Positions 44,916 to 53,011 of a DNA stretch of 64,000 bases are shown here, one piece after another (within the stretch, counting starts at the first letter, position 1; each line of letters begins with the position of its first letter). The notes under the pieces are model-generated. The model worked only from the letters and a program-made list of their open reading frames with translations. It was not told the DNA's origin and made no database searches. Source of the DNA: Clostridia bacterium (lineage in GTDB: Bacteria > Bacillota > Clostridia > Oscillospirales > CAG-272); contig JAFTRY010000006.1 of the NCBI GenBank assembly GCA_017462035.1, positions 1 through 64,000 on the forward strand, read 5' to 3'. The position numbers were made by a program, and so were the translations under genes.

Positions 44916-44930
44916 TATTAAACAACAAAA

Positions 44931-44963
44931 CCCCCGCATTTGTGTCTGTCACAAATGCGGGGG
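44931..44963 (-). terminator. Intrinsic terminator
   Basis: A 14-bp stem, CCCCCGCATTTGTG and its complement, over a TCTGT loop. On the minus strand TTTTGTTGTTT follows, so it serves the minus-strand gene. Confidence 0.87.
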
Positions 44964-44980
44964 ATGTTATGCCGCGGGGA

Positions 44981-46911
44981 TCATTTTACCTCAAAAGCGG
45001 CGAATCCGTAGGCGGGAAGGGTACTGAGAGTCACCCTCTTTCCCTCCATCTTACCTTCGCAGTTGAGGAAGCGGATCTGGCGGTATTCGCGATCCAGTTC
45101 GATCACGGGCGCGTCGATCAGATCGGCAAAGAAGTTCCACAGTCCCACCGCAAGGGCTCCGTCCTTCTCCTTCACCATGGTGTACAGGTGAGGATTGCCT
45201 CCGCAGTAAGCGGGGAGGGATTTTCCTCGAGAGAGCCAGGGAATGTACTCTGCGTATTGCTTCGATCTCTTATAGTGGCGCATTGCCAGCGTATTGTCGG
45301 TTTTGGCTACAAACCGTGTGTCGAAGTTGAGAACAAAATATCTTTCTCCCTCTCCGTTTTCATAAAGGTAAGACATGGTGACAGACTTTGCATCAGGATC
45401 TCTCATGTGAGAGAGTGCCAGGCTTCCGTTACACGTTTCCGCGGTACTGCAAATTTGAATGGAGGGTTTGAAGACGTGACGGAATACCTTGATACCGCCT
45501 GTGCCGACCACCTCACCGTCGTCGGGGAAGAACTCCATGGTGGTGGCAATCGGCTCTCCAAGAGATTGGATTCCCACATCTACTCCCATAGAGTGCAGGA
45601 TCTTGGCGGCTTCTATATCTAAGATCATGCCGCCCATACGCATCTCTGGGGTCAGAATCTGGCACTCTGTCCAAAGCATGCTCCACAAACGCCCTCGCCT
45701 TCATAGGCGGTGGGAATGGAGCAGGCGGCAAGAGTACGCTCCGAGGTGCAGAAGAAGGTGTTTTGCAGAGTGGCGGCAGACAAGTTGTCTTCTCCCGCGT
45801 CCATATCGGCGATCTTTTGGGGGAATTCGTACACCCGAACGCCGGTGGCTATTTTGTCACGGAAAAGTTCGTTTATTTCGGGATACAGGGGAGCGTTTCT
45901 CTTATGGGAGGTTACGTATCCTGTTTCATAATCAATGCTGGAAACGTAATCAACGGTATATTTCAGAATGCCGTCGGTAGTGCCGGAGGCTCTCATGGCA
46001 AGGTCAAAGCCCTCCAAATACGCGGCAGGGCAGGAGATACGGGGACGGGGGTAGGTATCTCCCTCTGCCATGATCTCAATATTTTCATCCCGTGTCCAGG
46101 AGCTCTCCATACGCTCCAGCTCGATGACATCCTGCAAGAAGCAACCCTTGGAATTGGTGGCTACCCAATAGGGCGCGCCGATCAGACGGACAAAGGGTTT
46201 GGTTTGACCGGCAAATATATAGGCGAGTTTTTTGGCATCGGTGCCGTCCAGATCCCAAGAGCCAAGACAGGCGCAGGTTCCGAGACGGACAGAGGGATTT
46301 ACGCTGTCGATCTTTTCTCTGAGGCGTTTGGCAAAGGTCTCCATCGCTATTCCGTTGGCGGTCAGCCAGGCATCACGGTAGGGATTTTTAGTACCGGAAA
46401 GAATCTTCGTTGCCAATTCCTTACGGGAAAGCTTTTCACCGGTTATTTTCTCGATCATGCTCATGTGGTTATCGCAAAGGCATCCCATATAGGGACCCAT
46501 AAAAGCAAAACGAAGATCGTCGTCTAACACAATCAGATCGACACCGCATCCTGCCAGCTCTGCCATATAATCAGAGAAGAATTCCTGAAAGTTTTCATCC
46601 GAAGGACAGCAGGTCCCTTAAGTATACATTCGTCTTGAGAAACGGCTATCATGTCAGTGAAATGATGCTCACCGCGCAGACCGTTCAGGGTCAGCGTCCA
46701 TACTCCGACTTCGAACCCCTCGGCATGGAAAAAATCAGTTTGTTTTTTGAGATCTTCAAGGGTTTGTCTTCTAATTTTTATCATCCACCTCGCAAATGTC
46801 TGTGGAGAGAAAGACACGTTTCGCATCCATGTCGCGAAGCATTTTTACCAGTTGATTTTTATCTCCGTGCTCTACGTTATTGAGCATGACAGGAACCGAT
46901 ATTTGATACAT
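44981..46911 (-). pseudogene. Glycoside-hydrolase-like gene broken by three frameshifts
   Basis: Four overlapping minus-strand frames read as one protein in order: MYQISVPVMLNNVEHGDKNQ (start 46911, good GGAGG site), RQTLEDLKKQTDFFHAEGFE (frame ending 46533), MAELAGCGVDLIVLDDDLRF (frame 46566-45652) and TECQILTPEMRMGGMI to the end (44981). The joined product is about 630 residues. The N-terminal half looks like a TIM barrel (LDDDLRFAFMGPYMGCLC), and the C-terminal third is beta-rich, ending LPAYGFAAFEVK as many glycosidases do. The shifts fall in the overlaps near 46771-46826, 46533-46566 and 45652-45688. Promoter and terminator are intact, so the break is recent or an assembly error. Confidence 0.75.
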
Positions 46912-46939
46912 ATTATACCTCCGGCGTTGAATATGCATC

Positions 46940-46968
46940 ATTATATCACGGGATATGAGAGATGTCAA
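46940..46968 (-). promoter_or_regulatory. Sigma-A promoter of the broken gene
   Basis: On the minus strand: TTGACA (46968-46963), 17-bp spacer, TATAAT (46945-46940). Confidence 0.85.
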
Positions 46969-47016
46969 CAAATTTTTTTCATCGGGATTGATTTTTGTCC
47001 CTTTTTATGGTACACT

Positions 47017-47050
47017 ATAAAAAACGCGGACCCCGTGGGGGAGTCCGCGT
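47017..47050 (-). terminator. Intrinsic terminator of ackA
   Basis: On the minus strand ACGCGGAC (47050-47043) pairs with GTCCGCGT (47031-47024) and is followed by TTTTTATAG. Confidence 0.85.
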
Positions 47051-47058
47051 GTGAGTAT

Positions 47059-48285
47059 TTACTTAGCTGCTACCAGAGCGGCGGTGTCCTTGGCGATGAC
47101 CAATTCCTCGTTGGTGGGGATCACGTAAACCGTCACCTTGGAGGAATCCTTGGAGATCTTGGTGGAATCGGAGGTGCGGAAAGCTTTCTTATTGGCTTCC
47201 TCGTCCAGTTCGATGCCCATCCACTCCATATCCTCGCAAACCATCTGACGGAGCATGATGCTGTTTTCACCAATACCCGCGGTAAAGACCACAGCATCCA
47301 GACCGTTCATCAAGGCAGCGTAGGAGCCGATGTACTTCTTCAGCTCGTTTCTCAGAATGCCGTATGCCAACAGAGCGCGCTCGTAGTTGGGATCGGAGGG
47401 ACCTGCCGCAATGGCATCCTCCAGGTCTCTCGAGTCGGAGGAGAAGCCGGTCACACCCAGGAAGCCGGACTTCTTGTTCATCACGTTATTGATCTCGGCG
47501 GGAGAGAGATTCTCACGCTCCATCAAATAGGGAATGATGGCGGGGTCAATGTCACCGCAACGGGTTCCCATTTCTACACCCGCCAAGGGAGTGAATCCCA
47601 TGGAGGTATCGACTACCTTACCGCTCTTTACGGCAGTAATGGAGGAACCGTTACCGATATGGCAGGTGACGATCTTTGTATCTTCAACGGGTTTATTCAG
47701 AAGAGCTGCCATCTGTCCGCTGACATAGCGGTGAGAGGTACCGTGCATACCGTAGCGACGGATGCCGTATTTTTCGTAGTACTCGTAGGGCAGGGGATAT
47801 ACGTACGACTCGGGCTTCATGGTCTGGTGGAAAGCGGTATCAAATACCAGTGCTTGGGGCTTACCAGGCATGATCTCAAGGCATCCTCTAATGCCCATCA
47901 GGTGAGCGTCGGTATGAAGGGGAGCGAAGTCACGGCAGAGCTCGATCTTTTTGAGAACGTCTTCGGTCATGAGGATGGATTCCGAGAAGTAAGCACCTCC
48001 ATGTACCACTCTGTGTCCGATTGCCTGAATCTCGTCCATGCCGGAAATGCATCCGACCTCGGGGTCGGTCAGGTGGTCTACCACCAGCTTCATGGCATCC
48101 GCATGATCCTTCATGGGACTTTCTTTCTTGACCTTGAGTCCTTTGGCGATCTGCTTGTGCTCGATGAGAGAGCCGTCCATGCCGATTCGCTCGCAAATTC
48201 CTTTTGCGTACAGGGTGTCGGTATCGGTGTCGATCAGCTGGTATTTCAGGGAGCTGGAGCCTGCGTTGACAACCAATATGTTCAT
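47059..48285 (-). CDS. ackA: Acetate kinase
   Basis: 408 residues starting MNILVVNAGSSSLKYQL, the acetate kinase signature 1, with GGAGG upstream. AIGHRVVHGGAYF, MHGTSHRYVSG, CHIGNGSSITAVK, DTSMGFTPLAGVEMGTRCGDIDP and FTAGIGENS are the other conserved blocks with catalytic Arg and Asp. It makes ATP from acetyl phosphate in fermentation, or the reverse. The usual partner pta is not adjacent. It diverges from tmcAL. Confidence 0.97.
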   Translation of the reverse strand: MNILVVNAGSSSLKYQLIDTDTDTLYAKGICERIGMDGSLIEHKQIAKGLKVKKESPMKDHADAMKLVVDHLTDPEVGCISGMDEIQAIGHRVVHGGAYFSESILMTEDVLKKIELCRDFAPLHTDAHLMGIRGCLEIMPGKPQALVFDTAFHQTMKPESYVYPLPYEYYEKYGIRRYGMHGTSHRYVSGQMAALLNKPVEDTKIVTCHIGNGSSITAVKSGKVVDTSMGFTPLAGVEMGTRCGDIDPAIIPYLMERENLSPAEINNVMNKKSGFLGVTGFSSDSRDLEDAIAAGPSDPNYERALLAYGILRNELKKYIGSYAALMNGLDAVVFTAGIGENSIMLRQMVCEDMEWMGIELDEEANKKAFRTSDSTKISKDSSKVTVYVIPTNEELVIAKDTAALVAAK

Positions 48286-48409
48286 TTGAATATACCTCCG
48301 ATAGATATGAATTTGTTGCTTTCATTATACTACTTTTTATTTGTATTTTCAAGAGTTTCATGGAAGAATTTTCAATTTTTTTGCCAAAGAGACGGAAAGG
48401 AGCGGAAAA

Positions 48410-49576
48410 ATGGCGGATTATGGAATGATTTGTGAATGGAATCCTCTTCATTTGGGGCACGTACGGCTTTTGGAGTATGCGCGCCGACTGGGAGCGGACC
48501 GCATTGTGTGCGTGATGAGCGGAAACACGGTACAAAGGGGAGAATTCGCTATTGCCGATCGGTATCTGCGTGCTGAGGCGGCGATTCGCTGCGGTGTGGA
48601 TCTGGTGTTGGAGCTACCCTTTCCCTGGTGCTCCGGCAGTGCTGAGGTCTTTGCCCGAGGCGGAATATCGATTCTGCGTCACTTTGCGGATCGTCTGGTC
48701 TTTGGTTCGGAGTGCGGATCGGTGGAGACCTTACGGAAAGCGGCACAGATTGCCGCCACGGAGGAGTTCCGAAGCTTTTATCGGGAATCCTTGGAGGAAG
48801 GAATCCCGGCGGCGAAGGCATATTGTGACGCTCTTAGCAGATGGGGAGCCGAGGAACTTTCCTCCAACGATCTATTGGGAGTGGAATACCTTCGCGCCAT
48901 ACAGGACTTAGATGCCGGCATGGGTGCTGACACCTTCAAACGGGAGGGTGCCGCTTACCGTCAAACCCGGATGGGGGGAGAGGCGTATCCCTCTGCTTCT
49001 GCCATTCGGTCTCTTTGGGAGCGGGGAGATTTTGAGGGGGCTCGAGCTTATTTGCCGGAAGCGGCGGAGGCGGTATATGCGAGAGGGCGCGTTGAGGGGC
49101 GCTTTCGACGGCAGGGGGGATTGGACGAAGCAATTCTTTCTTACTTCCGGTTGCACGACGGTGGGGATTTTGAGGGAATTGTCGGTACTGAGGGAGGACT
49201 GGCTTATCGGATCTGCCGTTTAGCCCAATCCGCGCGCACCGTTGACGAGCTACTTGCGGCTTTGAAGAACAAGCGATATACCGACGCTCATCTGCGCCGT
49301 GTGCTGTTGTTTTGTCTGTTCGGAGTCAAGCCGACGGACTTACAGGGACTCCCTCTTTATACCACGGTATTGGGTGCCAGCGAACAGGGGCGGGCGTTGC
49401 TTCGGGAAATGGGGAAGTGTTTACCCGATCCCTGTTTCTTAGTGACCAAGCCGGCGGACGCTCCGGAGAGCAGGCAGAGTGTTCTTGCGCGGCGGGTAGA
49501 CGGAATCTTTACTCTTTCCACAGAACGGACCAGCCCCGCCTTTGATTTAATGAAGCGGAAGCCTTACCTTGGATAA
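48410..49576 (+). CDS. tmcAL: tRNA(Met) cytidine acetate ligase
   Basis: 388 residues from the ATG at 48410, 7 bases after AAAGGAG. MADYGMICEWNPLHLGHVRLLEYA carries the nucleotidyltransferase HxGH motif. VCVMSGNTVQRGEFAI, DLVLELPFPWCSGSAEVFA and VFGSECGSVE are typical of the YlbM family. The enzyme activates acetate with ATP to form N4-acetylcytidine at the wobble base of elongator tRNA-Met. An acetate-handling kinase lies divergently next to it. Confidence 0.92.
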   Translation: MADYGMICEWNPLHLGHVRLLEYARRLGADRIVCVMSGNTVQRGEFAIADRYLRAEAAIRCGVDLVLELPFPWCSGSAEVFARGGISILRHFADRLVFGSECGSVETLRKAAQIAATEEFRSFYRESLEEGIPAAKAYCDALSRWGAEELSSNDLLGVEYLRAIQDLDAGMGADTFKREGAAYRQTRMGGEAYPSASAIRSLWERGDFEGARAYLPEAAEAVYARGRVEGRFRRQGGLDEAILSYFRLHDGGDFEGIVGTEGGLAYRICRLAQSARTVDELLAALKNKRYTDAHLRRVLLFCLFGVKPTDLQGLPLYTTVLGASEQGRALLREMGKCLPDPCFLVTKPADAPESRQSVLARRVDGIFTLSTERTSPAFDLMKRKPYLG

Positions 49577-49601
49577 TTTGTTTATGTTTCTAAAAATAGG
49601 G

Positions 49602-49630
49602 TTGACTTTTTCGCCCTTTTATGGTACAAT
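49602..49630 (+). promoter_or_regulatory. Sigma-A promoter
   Basis: TTGACT (49602-49607), 17-bp spacer, TACAAT (49625-49630). Confidence 0.83.
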
Positions 49631-49726
49631 ACTTAAATAGCGTGCTGTCCTTTGAAGGACGGTGAATGACAAACGAACAACGAATGAAAATATATTACTG
49701 GAAAAACGAATGAGGAGGATACACGT

Positions 49727-50014
49727 ATGGCGGAACAGGCAAAGGTAAGCGGAAAATATTTGGAATACCGGGGATGGCCGCTGGTTCGCGAAGAGAACAC
49801 CATCTGCTACGGTGACATGAATGAAAAGTGCATTTTGATTTTGGAGATTATGTCTTACAATGATAAAAAGCTTCCGGACAAGATACTGATCCAGGTGGTG
49901 GATTCCAAGGATCCCAACAAGATCCTGCGTCAGGGTGCAAAGAACGGGCTGTACGACGCGTTTAGCCTGGGGTTGATCTGGCTGGATCACGAGTGCCGTA
50001 AGGACTCAGAGTGA
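49727..50014 (+). CDS. Conserved-looking small protein, unknown function
   Basis: 95 residues, with GAGGAGGA before the ATG and a strong promoter plus a leader of about 90 bases. It reads as a compact alpha/beta fold: KYLEYRGWPLVREENTICYG, KCILILEIMSYN, DKILIQVVDSKDP and a C-terminal helix YDAFSLGLIWLDHECRK. There is no signal peptide or metal site. I do not recognise the family. It is monocistronic. Confidence 0.75.
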   Translation: MAEQAKVSGKYLEYRGWPLVREENTICYGDMNEKCILILEIMSYNDKKLPDKILIQVVDSKDPNKILRQGAKNGLYDAFSLGLIWLDHECRKDSE

Positions 50015-50068
50015 GTCTGAAAAGGGGTTGCCCCCTTTCGCGCAAGTGATCAACATATAAAAAATAAA

Positions 50069-50121
50069 TGAAAAGCCGCTTTTTCTATCGCAGTGAACGA
50101 TGGGAAAGGCGGCTTTCACAT
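50069..50121 (+). terminator. Hairpin after the small protein gene
   Basis: GAAAAGCCGCTTTTTCTATCG (50070-50090) pairs imperfectly with the segment ending AAGGCGGCTTTC, with no clean T-run after it. The rest of the 50015-50379 gap is AT-rich and holds nothing else but the next promoter. Confidence 0.55.
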
Positions 50122-50311
50122 TTGAAGGAATTTTCTTCTTGATTTTTTGCACAAAAACAAGGTTTTATATTTGTTTAATGCATACAAAACTGATCTTTTT
50201 ATATTGAATTTGATATTGAAAATAAAAGTCTTATTCTGGTATTTTACGGAAAAATCTCAGTTTTTGATCGAAAATCATATGAAAACCCCGTAAAAAAGGT
50301 TGAATATTGCA

Positions 50312-50340
50312 TTGAAAATTTATGACGTTCATGATATAAT
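50312..50340 (+). promoter_or_regulatory. Sigma-A promoter of the AraC gene
   Basis: TTGAAA (50312-50317), 17-bp spacer, TATAAT (50335-50340). Confidence 0.78.
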
Positions 50341-50379
50341 GTCAAGTGATAAATGAACGAAGTAGGTATTGGAGAACAT

Positions 50380-51204
50380 ATGGAGAACAGATTCTTAAAT
50401 GACAAGGGGATTTGGCCGTACTCACAGTACAAAGAAGAGCCCTACGTCATGCATTTTTTGCATCTTCATCCTCAGTATGAAATCTACTTCTGCCCTCAAA
50501 ACATAGAGCAAAGGTTGGTGTTGAACGGCAAGGAATACCTTCACAACGGTCCTTGCGTGATTATTTCGCCTCCTTTTTCGATCCACTCCATGTCTTCCGT
50601 GAGCTCCGAGCGATTTCTTCGGATCTGTCTGTATTTTACCGAGCAGACTCTGGAGCGCTTTCGAGATCAGTATCTGCCTACTCGGTTACATACTCCTGAG
50701 AGCTTATTCTTTGATCTGACGGAAGCTCAGGCGAAGCTGTTGCTCCCTGTGGCGGAAACGGCGGCAAGGGAACAGTATGGATTGACTCGGAAAGAAAAGG
50801 AGATCGCATTCGCTCTCTTTCTGAGCATGCTGTTTCGAATTTGTCCCGAAAATAAAATCCGCACGTATGGAAACTTCAAATTTTACATCCAAAACGTATT
50901 TCGCTACGTTGCGGAGAACTACATGTACGACATTACCTCGGAAAGCGTTGCCAGGGAGTTTTCCATTAGCCGATCCAAGCTGGATCGAGATCTGCGGATG
51001 TTTGCCGGATGTACGTTGCATGAATTTTTGGATCTGTGCCGTTTGAATCGGGCGAAGGAGCTTTTGCAGAGAGAGGATAAGCTGGCGATCGATGAGATTG
51101 GGCAGATGTGCGGCTTCCGCAATTCTTCCTATTTCTATATATTTTTCCGGAAGCATATGGGAGTGTCTCCTTTAGAGTATCGGAGACGCTTCTACGAAAA
51201 TTGA
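50380..51204 (+). CDS. AraC family transcriptional regulator
   Basis: 274 residues from the ATG at 50380, 5 bases after GGAG; the upstream ATG at 50353 is only some 6 bases past the predicted transcript start. The N-terminal half is a cupin sensor (HLHPQYEIYFCPQN, VIISPPFSIHSM). The C-terminal half has the two AraC helix-turn-helices: SESVAREFSISRSKLDRDLR, and IDEIGQMCGFRNSSYFYIFFRKHMGVSPLEYRR. It likely senses a sugar or glycan and controls the lipoprotein genes downstream. Confidence 0.93.
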   Translation: MENRFLNDKGIWPYSQYKEEPYVMHFLHLHPQYEIYFCPQNIEQRLVLNGKEYLHNGPCVIISPPFSIHSMSSVSSERFLRICLYFTEQTLERFRDQYLPTRLHTPESLFFDLTEAQAKLLLPVAETAAREQYGLTRKEKEIAFALFLSMLFRICPENKIRTYGNFKFYIQNVFRYVAENYMYDITSESVAREFSISRSKLDRDLRMFAGCTLHEFLDLCRLNRAKELLQREDKLAIDEIGQMCGFRNSSYFYIFFRKHMGVSPLEYRRRFYEN

Positions 51205-51226
51205 TTTTTTCTATCTTTTCATAATT

Positions 51227-51255
51227 GGGGCGCAGCCGCGGCTGTGTCCCGCCCC
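51227..51255 (+). repeat. GC-rich double hairpin upstream of the first lipoprotein gene
   Basis: GGGGCG (51227-51232) pairs with CGCCCC (51250-51255), enclosing the perfect palindrome CAGCCGCGGCTG. There is no long T-run. It lies 20 bases after the araC stop and 110 before the next gene. Confidence 0.5.
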
Positions 51256-51367
51256 TCCTTCCTTTGGTACATGTGTCTTTGACACGCTTGCCGCTTGGCG
51301 GAGGAGGGCGAAGACAAATAGGACAAAACATAAAAACATAAAAATAAAAAATGAAAGGGGAATTTTT

Positions 51368-52825
51368 ATGAAGCGTATTTTATGTTTGGCATTGGTTCTT
51401 CTGATGCTCTTGCCCATGGCGATTGCCTGCAAGAAGGATGATGAGGGATCCGGTGCGAATAACACGGGTGTTGCGAACAACACCGCCAACAACGGTCCTA
51501 CGGATCTGCTGGACACCATTCCTACCGGTAACTACGGAGGAAAAGAGTTCGTGATTTCCGTACAGGGCGAGCACAAGGAAGAGGTTTATTCTGAGGAACT
51601 GACCAGTGAGGTTGCCAACGATACCATTTACAAGTGGATCGATAAGATCAACTCTCGCTACGGCGTATCGGTGAAGGGTCAAGTGCCCGAGGGTGACTTC
51701 TTTACTGCTCAGCAGACCGAGACTAGCTCCGGAACAGTTACTACCGCTATTTACGGCTGTAACGCATACCAGGTATATAAGCCTGTTAATGCCAAGATCT
51801 ACAAGGACTGGTACGAAATGGGTAACATGATCGATCTGACCGCAGAGCGTTGGGATAAGATCGTGAACGACGGCGTAACCTGGAACGGTGTTCTCTATGG
51901 CTTGACCGGAGACCTTGGTTATTCCAAGCTTCAGGGTGCTATGGCAACCTTCTGTAACGTAGGACTTCTGGATGAGATCGGTTACACCACCGATGATCTG
52001 TACAAGATGGTTGACGACAAGGAATGGACCTTTGAAGCCTTCCAGAGTATGTTGAAGGATATTTACATCGACTCTGACTACGACGGTAAGAAGAGCACCG
52101 GTGATACCTTTGGTTACGTATCTGTTTCCGGTAACGCCCATGATATTTGGCTAACTCAGTTCGGTATTTCCATTACCAAGCAGAATGATACGACCAACAA
52201 GATCGAACCTACCTTGTTTAACGACCAAACTATATCGGTTGTCGATAAGGTTTGGTCCTTCTATCATGAAAACAAGGGCGTTCTTTCTGGTAGCAGCGGT
52301 GACCCTGAGGACAAATATTTCTCTGATGGTCGCGCCGCTATGGTCACCACTCGCTTGTCTTACGCGTCTCAGTTCTCCGAGGATCTTGGTACTGATGCTT
52401 ACGGCATTCTGCCCGCTCCTCTGCTGGATGAGGATCAGGACACGTACTACACCAAGCTGTACGACCGTTTCGCCGTATGGGGTGTTTCCAAGTCTGTTTT
52501 GGATAGTGACGTGGATTTCATTGCTCACATTACCGACGCTCTTTGCGCCGAGTCCTCTCAGACTGTATATCCTGCTTTCTATGATATTCTTCTGAAGCAG
52601 AGATATTCCAAGGATCCCACTACCGCACGAATGGTAGACATCTTGATGGAGAACGTATCCATTGACAGTACCTTTATGTTTGGTGAGAATCTGCTTTCTT
52701 ATCCTTATTTGGTACGTGGAGCTCTGAGAAGTAGCGACAAGGCAAATTTGTCTTCTTCGTACAAAGCTATTGAGACACAATTGCTCGATAAGCTGGAAGA
52801 GATCTATGATCTGTATCAGAAATAA
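51368..52825 (+). CDS. Solute-binding lipoprotein, copy 1
   Basis: 485 residues. The N-terminus KRILCLALVLLMLLPMAIAC has a lipobox AIAC with lipidated Cys near 21, followed by a Gly/Asn-rich linker. The body resembles family 1 extracellular solute-binding proteins: TIPTGNYGGKEFVIS, LYGLTGDLGYSKLQGAMATF and DGRAAMVTTRLSYASQF. AAAGGGG precedes the ATG. No ABC permease or ATPase is nearby, so it depends on a distant transporter or acts as a binding protein only. Its paralogue follows directly. Confidence 0.82.
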   Translation: MKRILCLALVLLMLLPMAIACKKDDEGSGANNTGVANNTANNGPTDLLDTIPTGNYGGKEFVISVQGEHKEEVYSEELTSEVANDTIYKWIDKINSRYGVSVKGQVPEGDFFTAQQTETSSGTVTTAIYGCNAYQVYKPVNAKIYKDWYEMGNMIDLTAERWDKIVNDGVTWNGVLYGLTGDLGYSKLQGAMATFCNVGLLDEIGYTTDDLYKMVDDKEWTFEAFQSMLKDIYIDSDYDGKKSTGDTFGYVSVSGNAHDIWLTQFGISITKQNDTTNKIEPTLFNDQTISVVDKVWSFYHENKGVLSGSSGDPEDKYFSDGRAAMVTTRLSYASQFSEDLGTDAYGILPAPLLDEDQDTYYTKLYDRFAVWGVSKSVLDSDVDFIAHITDALCAESSQTVYPAFYDILLKQRYSKDPTTARMVDILMENVSIDSTFMFGENLLSYPYLVRGALRSSDKANLSSSYKAIETQLLDKLEEIYDLYQK

Positions 52826-52870
52826 AATATCATAAATCTAACCATAAGATTTATATGGCAAAAGTATATA

Positions 52871-52899
52871 AACCCTCTCGATTTTCGAGAGGGTTTTGT
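52871..52899 (+). terminator. Intrinsic terminator
   Basis: AACCCTCTCGA pairs with TCGAGAGGGTT over a TTT loop, followed by TTGTTTG. Confidence 0.87.
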
Positions 52900-52945
52900 T
52901 TGTTTTATACAGTTTTAGAGAATCTTTTTTGTTAATTTTAGTTTA

Positions 52946-52974
52946 TTGACAACTAATATTTACAGTGATATAAT
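52946..52974 (+). promoter_or_regulatory. Sigma-A promoter of lipoprotein copy 2
   Basis: TTGACA (52946-52951), 17-bp spacer, TATAAT (52969-52974). Confidence 0.88.
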
Positions 52975-53011
52975 AAATGAGTAAACAAAATGCTTAAAAG
53001 GAGAGTTTTGT

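Noticed and set aside
44825-45622. A 265-codon plus-strand frame
   Set aside because: It is antisense to the broken glycosidase-like gene and starts inside the structured stretch.
46747-48435. A 562-codon plus-strand open frame
   Set aside because: It runs antisense to ackA and across its terminator and neighbouring promoters.
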